Assembly (NCBI GenBank): GCA_030568195.1
Contig: JAJLTO010000002.1
Location: 868,001-932,000 of the forward strand
From: Dipodascopsis uninucleata var. uninucleata
Lineage: Eukaryota > Ascomycota > Lipomycetes > Lipomycetales > Lipomycetaceae
Length of the DNA: 64,000 bases
Reading direction: 5' to 3'
The notes under the pieces were generated by a model. The model saw only the letters and a list, made by a program, of their open reading frames with translations. It searched no databases and was not told the origin of the DNA. Every line of letters starts with the position of its first letter. Within the stretch, counting starts at the first letter, position 1. Shown here one piece after another: positions 37,967 to 47,153 of the stretch. The position numbers were made by a program, and so were the translations under genes.

Positions 37967-40226
37967 ATGGCTTCGTCAGACCCTCGTATGACAGATGTTG
38001 AAGCATGTAAGTAACATATCGATATTAATGGAACATGATGGGGCGTGAGAGTGACAGAAGTAGTGGTGAAAGTTGGTGGCAGATAATGAGACCTGAAAGC
38101 TTGTGGTAGGGCCTCGAGAGGTTTGGAGATTGCCTGGACTTTTTAGCAGAGACAACGCTAACAGACTTGAATTGTAGCTATTATCAATGCTGCTGCAGTC
38201 ACTCGCAACTATGCAGTTCATCCTCGTGTAAAGTAAGTTAGATACTCTTGCTAACATATATGTCTGGTAGTCGAGTCGAGAGCAGGATAAGACTGCGAGT
38301 TCGACATCGGAGATTGCAGATAGCCAGATACATACTCTGGCTCCCGCAAATCTTTCAATTGTGGGAGATAGAACATCATCTACTATGATTGGAAGATAAT
38401 GAGCTGTTTATTTAATATATTAACCATGTTTTCTTTGACTAGGTATAACACTGTTAGCGGTGTTAATGGTCCTCTGGTTATCTTGGACAATGTCAAGGTG
38501 AGTTGCATTCTAGCAATTCAATTTGTGCATCAACTTTGATACTATCTTCGATATTATTTCTGTATACGAAATACAATGTGAAGGAATATCGCAGTACCGT
38601 TGTTTGCTTTGTCAAATAGTGATAGCTACTTGTTAACATACGCTAACGAACCTCTTCTGACTGTCAGTTCCCAAGATACAATGAGATTGTCAATCTTACT
38701 CTTCCAGACGGAACTGTCCGTGCCGGTCAAGTTCTTGAAGTCCGTGGAAGCCGTGCTATTGTTCAGGTAAGTTTGATAAGACAAAATTTGACCTGTATGA
38801 TTATAGACAGGAATTGACTGGTTTTTCTGAATTATGTTATAATGACTAACAACGATCGAAATAGGTTTTCGAGGGTACTTCTGGTATCGATGTTAAGAAG
38901 ACTCGTGTCGAATTCACTGGTGAGAGTTTACGTATCCCTGTCTCTGAAGATGTTATGGGTCGTATTTTCGACGGTTCTGGCCACGCTATTGATAATGGTA
39001 TGTGATCTTCAAATATTGTAGCGATAAGGTGTTCAAAGAAGTATGGTAAATGCTTATTTGTTTTTCTTCTTTTAGGTCCAAAGGTTTTTGCTGAGGACTA
39101 CCTGGATATTAATGGTTCTCCCATTAATCCATATTCTCGAATTTACCCAGAAGAAATGATTTCTACTGGTATTTCTGCTATTGATACGATGAACTCTATC
39201 GCTCGTGGTCAGAAGATTCCTATTTTCTCCGCTGCTGGTCTGCCACACAATGAGATTGCTGCTCAGATTGCTCGTCAGGCTGGTTTAGTCAAGCGCCCAA
39301 CAAAGGATGTCCATGATGGTCATGAGGAGAACTTCTCTATTGTCTTCGCCGCCATGGGTGTCAATTTGGAAACCTCTCGGTTCTTTAAACAAGATTTCGA
39401 AGAGTCTGGTTCCTTGGACCGTGTTACTCTTTTCCTTAACTTGGCAAACGATCCTACTATTGAGCGTATTATCACTCCTCGTTTGGCTCTTACCACTGCG
39501 GAGTACTTGGCTTATCAGACTGAGAGACATGTTTTGGTCCTTTTGACTGATATGTCTTCATATGCTGATGCATTACGTGAAGTTTCTGCTGCCCGAGAAG
39601 AAGTCCCAGGTCGTCGTGGTTACCCAGGTTATATGTACACTGATTTGTCTACTATCTATGAGCGTGCTGGTCGTGTTGAAGGACGTAACGGTTCAATCAC
39701 CCAGATTCCAATTCTTACTATGCCTAACGATGATATTACTCATCCTATCCCAGATTTGACCGGCTATATTACTGAGGGTCAGATTTTCGTTGACAGACAG
39801 CTTCACAATCGTGGTATCTATCCACCAATTAATGTTTTGCCATCTCTTTCCCGACTTATGAAATCTGCTATTGGTGAGAAGCTGACTCGAAAGGATCACG
39901 GTGATGTTTCAAACCAGCTTTATGCTAAGTATGCTATTGGACGTGATGCTGCTGCCATGAAGGCTGTCGTCGGTGAGGAGGCTCTTTCACAGGAAGATAA
40001 GCTTTCCCTTGAATTCTTGGATAAGTTCGAGCGTAGTTTCATCAGCCAGGATTCATACGAGGGACGATCTATCTTCGAATCCCTTGATCTCGCATGGTCT
40101 CTCCTCCGTATCTACCCCAAGGAGCTCCTCAACCGTATCCCAGCCAAGATTATCAATGAGTTCTACCAGCGCCAGCGTGCTGATGCTGCTACAGCTGTTG
40201 CTGCTCCAGAGGCTTCTGAGGAGTAG
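37967..40226 (+). CDS. VMA2: V-type H+-ATPase subunit B (Vma2), six exons
   Basis: Non-catalytic nucleotide-binding subunit of the V1 head that acidifies the vacuole, endosomes and Golgi. Exons are 37967-38006, 38178-38232, 38443-38497, 38668-38766, 38865-38997 and 39076-40226; all joins keep frame and give 510 residues, close to the 517 of yeast. Recognisable segments are [21 protein letters not shown] (in part), [31 protein letters not shown], the nucleotide-site region [15 protein letters not shown], and [17 protein letters not shown]. It has the most introns in the window alongside GGA, mostly in the first third. The C-terminus is a short Ala/Glu tail. Codon use is biased to C/T-ending codons, as expected of an abundant protein. 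Confidence 0.97.
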
Positions 40227-41199
40227 AAATCAGATGCATCGTAGTTAATTAGTATAAATTTACCTTTTGTCTTTAATTTTTTGTCTTGTTTGATTTTATA
40301 TCTACTATTGTGATTATTCTCTTATATTTTCGAAAAGAATGAAAAGAGGGGACCGTATAATATGATATACTTTTTATATATTTATATATAGATGTATATA
40401 ATTATGTCTATAAGAATAAAGAGATAGAAGAGAAATGAGTCCTCGTCGTGTTTTAATTTTCAATTTTCTACTTGTTATCTACATTAATCTCTGAAATTAG
40501 AATTATATAAAACTGAAGATATGGTTCATTATTTCTTAAATCTGCGTAAGCTTCAATTAATCGTTGTATTTTACTATCTGTCACTTCAGTTCGTCGCTTT
40601 TAAGTATCATGATTTGATGTACAATCTTTCATTTCTCACTGCATTGATAACAAAAGTTACTAGAATAATTGACACATCCATAGTGAATCCCACCGTATTG
40701 CAAACCTGATATTATTATATATAATTTGTTTGATAGACTTTCTTAGCCGTTGCAAGCCTCCCATGTGATGTACAGACAGTAGAATATTATACTATATTTC
40801 CTCAACTTACTAAGACAATTGGTACAGATTATCGTTTATTGGCCCCGAAATTTTCTTGATTCAAGTCTATTTCTTGATATCTACTGATGAGTATTACTAG
40901 TAACTATTTATGTTAGGGGTTAGGTAATTATCAAAATGGTACTTCTAATGACTAATATTGATGAGAGTAATAGGCAAAAAAAAAAGACTCCAGGAAGACT
41001 CTGTATTAGTATTGTACATTGATACATATTTGATAGCTCTATATCACTACAGTAGTTGTCTTGAATCTCTGAGCTCTGATAATTAAGTGCTTACTGATTT
41101 TGTCATTCGATTATTACACCGTGAAGGCATTGTCAAAAAGGTCTCTAAACCTGAAACTAAAGAGTTTAGTGTATACTGAAATAAGACTATCTTACAAAA
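40227..41199. other. Intergenic region VMA2 3' end and TRP5 promoter
   Basis: Nearly 1 kb between plus-strand genes, very AT-rich on the left with several poly(A)-like signals after VMA2. I looked for a Gcn4-type TGACTC before TRP5 and saw none here. No gene is supported. Confidence 0.5.
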
Positions 41200-43647
41200 A
41201 TGACGGATCTGCTAGTTTCTAAATTTGCTCAATGCAAAAAGGAGAGTAAGTTGTTTATGTAACAAGTCTCGGAATATTTATGCTATAGTGAAGTGGAGAG
41301 TCAATGGTGGTAGACGTTAGAATTGACTTCGAGAACTTTTCTCAACTTGACACTTTTGTGGAGGATCCGACTTGATAATAACAGCTGGAAGTGGAGTACT
41401 GACATTTTCTTTTATTAAATCTATTAGATCGTCCAGCATTTGTGACATTCGTTACAGCAGGGTATCCTACTCCAGATAGCACACTGAGCATCTTAAAAGG
41501 AATGCAAGATGGTGGTGTAGATGTCATTGAGCTTGGTCTTCCTTTTAGCGACCCCATTGGCGATGGTCCAACGATTCAAAAGTCAAATACTGTACGTATT
41601 ATTCTACGATTATTGACTCAGTCAATGAAGTTATTTATAGCTTATCTGATCTGGATGATGTATAAAGAAGCTAATTCTTTTTTCTCTTGCATAGATTGCC
41701 CTTGAGAATGGCATCACCACCAAGCAAACTCTCGGCATGGTTAAGAGTGCAAGAAACAATGGTGTTCACATACCTATTGTGCTTATGGGCTATTACAATC
41801 CAATTATGGCGTACGGTGAAGAGAAGTTTGTCAAAGATGCCAGAAGTGCTGGTGCTAATGGATTCATTGTTGTCGATTTCCCTCCAGAGGAGGCTATTAA
41901 ATTTCGAGGATTCTGTACTTCAGAGGGAATGAGTTATATTCCTCTTGTAGCCCCTTCAACAACAGATTCTCGCTTGGAACTTTTGGCTTCTATCGCAGAT
42001 TCATTTATATATATTGTATCTCGTATGGGCACTACCGGTGCTCTTGGTGCACTGAGCTCTGATTTGCCTGACTTGTGTGCCAGAGTTAGAAAGTATGCAG
42101 GCGATACTCCTCTAGCTGTTGGTTTTGGTGTTAGCACTCGTGATCACTTTTTGAGCGTGGGCCAAATTGCAGATGGTGTTGTTATTGGAAGTAGATTGGT
42201 CACAGTTATTGGTGACGCAAAGGCTGATGAAGTTTACGATGTCACAAAGAACTTCTGCTCTTCAATATGTGGTCGAAGCGGTCTCGAGTCGAATATTCGT
42301 GAGGTTGGCATTGTGGAGTCAATTTCGAAGGCCTCTAATAAAAGAGAAGCTACTCCATCAGCTGTTATCACTGATGGTGATCCAAATGCTACTACTGCTA
42401 GAAATTTCTTGAAGGGAATTGTTGTCAATGAAGAGGCAAAGCGTAAGTTCCCGTCTCGCTTCGGTGAATACGGTGGTCAGTACGTTCCAGAGTCTCTCTT
42501 TGATGCTTTGGTCGAGCTTGAAAAGGGATTCGAAGATGCTGTAAATGACCCGTCTTTTTGGGAGGAATATAAATCTTATTATCCATACATGGGAAGACCT
42601 GGAAAGCTTCATGAGGCTCCAAGGCTGTCAGAATATGCCGGTGGAGCTAAGATCTGGTTGAAAAGAGAGGATCTTAATCATACAGGTAGTCACAAGATCA
42701 ATAATGCTCTCGGCCAAATACTCATTGCTAAGCGGCTGGGAAAGACTGGAGTCATCGCTGAGACAGGTGCAGGTCAGCATGGTGTCGCAACTGCAACGGT
42801 CGCTGCAAAGTTTGGTATGAAGTGTACTGTGTATATGGGTGCTGAAGATGTTCGTCGACAGGCTTTGAATGTCTTTCGAATGAAACTCCTTGGTGCTCAA
42901 GTTGTTGCAGTTGAAGCAGGTACTCGTACACTGCGTGATGCTGTTAACGAAGCTCTACGATCGTGGGTTACCAATCTGAAAGAGACACATTACATCATCG
43001 GATCTGCTATCGGACCACATCCTTACCCAACTATTGTCAGAACTTTTCAGAGCGTTATTGGAAATGAGACTAAGCAGCAATTATATGAATACAAGCAGAA
43101 ATTGCCAGATGCTGTTGTCGCTTGCGTTGGCGGTGGAAGCAACAGTGTAGGCATGTTTTATCCGTTTGCTGAAGACAAGACTGTTAAGCTTCTTGGTGTT
43201 GAAGCAGGTGGTGAGGGCTTGGATACTCCAAGGCACAGCGCTACCATCACTGGAGGGTCTGTTGGAGTTATGCATGGAGTAAAGACATATGTTCTTCAAA
43301 ATGACGATGGTCAGATCTTAGATACTCACTCTGTGTCTGCTGGTTTAGATTATCCTGGTGTAGGTCCTGAGCTATCTATGTGGAAAGACACTGGTCGAGC
43401 CGATTTCACTGCTGTCACTGATAGCGAAGCACTAGAAGGTTTCCGACTCTTGAGTCAGCTTGAAGGTATTATTCCAGCTTTGGAGTCTTCTCATGCTGTC
43501 TATGGTGCCATTCAGCTCGCAAAGACTATGCAACCAGATCAAGATATTGTTATTTGTCTTTCTGGACGAGGTGATAAAGATGTCGAAAGTGTCGCGGAAC
43601 AGTTACCAGTGCTCGGTCCCAAGATTGGGTGGGACCTAAGATTTTAA
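41200..43647 (+). CDS. TRP5: Bifunctional tryptophan synthase (alpha-beta fusion), three exons
   Basis: Catalyses the last two steps of tryptophan synthesis: indole-glycerol phosphate is cleaved to indole by the alpha part, and indole joins serine in the PLP-dependent beta part. Exons are 41200-41245, 41428-41591 and 41695-43647, giving 720 residues. The alpha half (about 1-265) has [20 protein letters not shown] (with the catalytic Glu), [17 protein letters not shown] and GVSTRDHF. A linker of about 50 residues leads to the beta half, starting [28 protein letters not shown] carries the PLP lysine near residue 404, and [10 protein letters not shown] is the phosphate-binding loop. The fused alpha-then-beta order is typical of fungi. 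Intron 2 holds a Gcn4/AP-1-like palindrome. Confidence 0.97.
41612..41626. promoter_or_regulatory. Gcn4/AP-1-like palindrome inside TRP5 intron 2
   Basis: The 15-base sequence ATTGACTCAGTCAAT is symmetric around its central base and contains the full TGACTCA core of bZIP factors such as Gcn4. It lies in the 103-base second intron of an amino acid biosynthesis gene of a class that Gcn4-type factors control. Whether it is bound is unknown. Confidence 0.35.
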
Positions 43648-44401
43648 GTAAAAAGGTAGCAGTAATTGTATTTGGTATGATATTCGTATTAACCAGATTT
43701 TTGATTTTTCCATTAACTGCTCAAGTTCATTGCTCTTCCCTTTCAATACAGCTGGATAAATAACTTGTATCTACGAATGTTCTTTTTTTTTTATTCCACT
43801 ATGCTCGCTTTTCTGTTCTAAAACTAAAATATGTTTAAAGTATGATTTCCTATAATATTATTCATTATCTCTAAGCATATGTATAATTAACAAGCTTCAA
43901 TTTTCTTAATAATTTTATATTTTAAATCTCTTCCAATTTTTAGTACATCTATAAACAATTTCCGCTATCTCAATATCTGTCGATTTGTACATGACTCTTA
44001 AAATACATATTGATAGAGAAATAAAACAAACTCTAGTAATTATTCTCTTCTATTCCTAATTTTACTTACACATAGCAAATTTCTGCTTGACTAATTTTGT
44101 CGCTTTCTCTGTCACCTACCTACGTATATAATTCTTATAAGATGCTAATGTGTTACAGTCAATAAGACAAAAGAAAACGATATATTTGGTATACAATAAT
44201 TGTAAATGACACCTAAAATAGATCCTATGCACTCGACCACAACGAAAATATGAAAAGGACGTAAAATTGCGTTCGTCTATTCCCTAAATAATGGATTTGA
44301 TAAATTACAATCTCAAAAGTTATAGATATACAGTCTCTGTTAAGAGTGTAAAGACATCAGATATCAAAATTCGAGAGAAGAGTGGAGGACAATAGTGACA
44401 T
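43648..44401. other. Convergent intergenic region TRP5/KH gene
   Basis: AT-rich spacer where TRP5 (+) and the KH-domain gene (-) end. It shows several candidate poly(A) signals on both strands and no supported frame. Confidence 0.55.
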
Positions 44402-45400
44402 TTAAATACCTTTGCCATTCTGTAGAGGTCGGCCTCTTGAATCTAGCACTGCATCTTCTATCATAGAAGTCACAGTCTGCCTAGCAATGACAATCTGATC
44501 AGCTTGTCCGCTTATATTACAAACTCTCTCTGGTCCTTCTTTACCGTTCGTTATGAACTGCACACGTGCTCCACTGCTCCGTTCAATATTCTTTAATGTC
44601 TCACCACCTCTACCGATAATAAGACCAACAAACGGAGTCTTAACTATTAAAGACTCTGTCAATGTACCCCCAGGCGACCCTTCTCTCTGAGGACTTATTG
44701 GTCTGCATCGCTCATACGGGCCAAGACGTGGTGGTGTCGGCGTCCGTCGTCGCCGTCGGTCGTCTGATTCTCGTCTATTCCGATCTCGACCTCGGTCTCT
44801 GTCGCGATCGCGATCACGATCGCGATCTCTTTCTCTATCGCGATCTCTGGGTCTGTCATAATCACTATATCTTGATCTTCCGTCGTAGCGCGGATCATCC
44901 GAAGGTAGACTTGCGTAATATCGATCGTAAATTTCTGATAGCGCAAGTGTACCAGAGCTAGTAGGCTTTATGGATGATACATCGATGGAGTTTGCTACCT
45001 GTGGAATCTGAATGTTATAGTTACCAGTAGCTGCTGCAACAGCTGCCAAGGCGGCTGTTGCAGTATTGCCTCCTCCAGCTTGCATCATTGACTGTTGAGA
45101 TAATTGATTAGAGCGGAGAGGTATACCAGCGAACTGAGATTGAAGAGTTTGATGCGATAGCTGGATGTTATTCGCTGGTGACTGACCAGATGCCGCACCC
45201 GATAGAGGCTGCTGTTGCTGCCTAGCTGCAGCACGTTGTGCTATAAAAGAAAATAGTTTAGTATATGCATATAAGAGCAACTGTAGATAAATGTCTCCTT
45301 TTTAGTCTACATGATGTGAAGTATAGCAATATATGACTATATGGGGAAAGTACATACTCAGTGCAGCCAGAAGAGACGCCACAGCAGAGTTATCCGCCAT
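44402..45400 (-). CDS. Single-KH RNA-binding protein with an RD-repeat linker, two exons
   Basis: Predicted RNA- or ssDNA-binding protein. Exons are 45358-45400 and 44402-45240, giving 293 residues starting MADNSAVASLLAAL. Residues 15-125 are Gln/Ala/Ser-rich and probably disordered. Next comes an Arg-Asp dipeptide run of about 25 residues inside an Arg-rich stretch, like the RD or RS regions of splicing factors. One KH domain lies at about 215-275: ESLIVKTPFVGLIIGRGGETLKNIE (in part) contains the GxxG loop as GRGG, followed by SGARVQF. This resembles the KH domains of FUBP/KSRP proteins, which usually have three or four. The protein ends only about 25 residues after the KH fold. No orthologue name is claimed. 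Confidence 0.75.
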
Positions 45401-47153
45401 GTCCTACTAATCTGGATATGCGAGCTTCGATAGATCACGACGATCTTTGATATAGCTCAATTTCACTCGAAGCGAGAACTTTTGCCGTTTATGGGGATAT
45501 ATAATTTCTTTCGTACAGTTGTCTTCAATTTGAGCCGAATGGTCGGAAAAAATTTCACTCTCGTTCTAGTTCTAGCTTGAACAGTACCTAATACAAACGA
45601 AAAGGATATTGGAAATGAAGTAGTGAATAGATCTGCTATCAGTCTCTCACGAAAAGCTGCTTTCTAGTTATTATTGGCTGTGTTTTGGAAGTAATTGAAC
45701 TGTGATTGTGATTTGTTTGAACTGTTTGGATGATCGATTTTTTCCTTCTAGATGTTTTCCGTCTGTTCGATATGCTCGTCCTTGTGTTTATATATATATT
45801 GGATAATCGTCCGATGGTCCCTATCTCTTTATATAATTTGATAATTGGCCCAGCAAAGGAGTATTGTAGTATTCAACCTTATCGTCTTAATAATCTCTAT
45901 TCTACTTCTCGAGATGCGTGGAACGCAGGAAAGCGAAGAAGCAGAGGGAGCAAGTTTTTTTTTTTTTTTGGCTGATCTGAGCTGCCTTGAAATTAACTAC
46001 CACAGCACAAGTAGCGTACAGATTATCAAATTGCACGAATTAAGACTGGATTCTTATAACACTGTAGTTTAATTAGCTAGTAAATAGACGTATTTTAATA
46101 GTCTTATGAGCCTTTTACTATATTAGTACAGAACACTTTATTAATTTAATTTCTGTTCTAGTGAGTTGTGGCCTCCATTTGTGTCTATCTGTCGATGATT
46201 TTTGTGTGCTTCCGAAAGAATCCAATTTTCTGTATTTTAATACTATTTCCTATATAAAATGACACTTGCTCTCCAGGATTCCAGATGGATTACTTTGGTA
46301 ACGATGTTATTGTTTTGCGAATATCTTGGATTGGCGGAAAGTCAAGGAAAAAATATAGAAGCCATAAAACTTATTGTAAATGCCCTGTACATTTTGAGTC
46401 ACGTGATATGAGTAGCTAGCATCATCTTATGTTAGCTGTCCAACAATAGTAAAGAGCATGTCCATTCTTTCGTCTAGAACGTGCGACTTTGAATCTGAAC
46501 ACACTTATTGTAAAAATATTGAAAATTGAAAAGGACTATTTTGTACTCAAAAATACGAATCTACGCACTTCGCCTGTACAACTGATCCTCTTCGCTATGC
46601 CATCTAGATCTCCTTTAGGATTCAAAAAATTGTGCGCCGCACATAGTGTGGCTCAATCCAATGTGGCATAGTAAGGAATGAGCCGAGTAGTCGAAAAACG
46701 TCGAAGATTTTGCCTGCACAGTTTGTTTCCTTCAGACAAAAAAAGGTAACATGATTACATATTCCTATACTGATTTTTCTTTTTATATTAGTAGTATATG
46801 AGTTTTTCTCAAGAAGAAAGGACTAGCTGAATTATAATCGTGTTGTTAGTCAAAAAATTCTTGTCTACACGAAATTTTATCCCAATTCAATCAAATTTTT
46901 TCTTCGCGTATTTCAAGGCCTCGCAAATACCAATTTTGTCGCCATGCAGTAAGAGTAGACGTGAAAGGACAGAAGATTTTTATACTGTTGTTGTATTTTA
47001 CTGTAAAAAAGTAATTTCAAGTTTTATAACTAACGTTAAAAATAAATAACTTCTCTTCAATGACTGCTGACGGACCTCACATACTGAAGTCGTGACTAGC
47101 TACATTTTGAAATACAGCGCTAAATCAATCTGATCACGGAAAGTACTCACAAA
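45401..47153. other. Long divergent intergenic region KH gene/AAA ATPase
   Basis: About 1.75 kb between divergent genes. It has a 15-base T run near 45955-45969 and a TCACGTGA palindrome at 46399-46406. Frames such as 46489-46671 have no family features. No RNA gene recognised. Confidence 0.45.
46399..46406. promoter_or_regulatory. TCACGTGA E-box palindrome
   Basis: A perfect eight-base palindrome with the CACGTG core used by Cbf1/Pho4-type bHLH factors, in the divergent region between the KH gene and the AAA ATPase. A role is inferred from motif alone. Confidence 0.3.
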
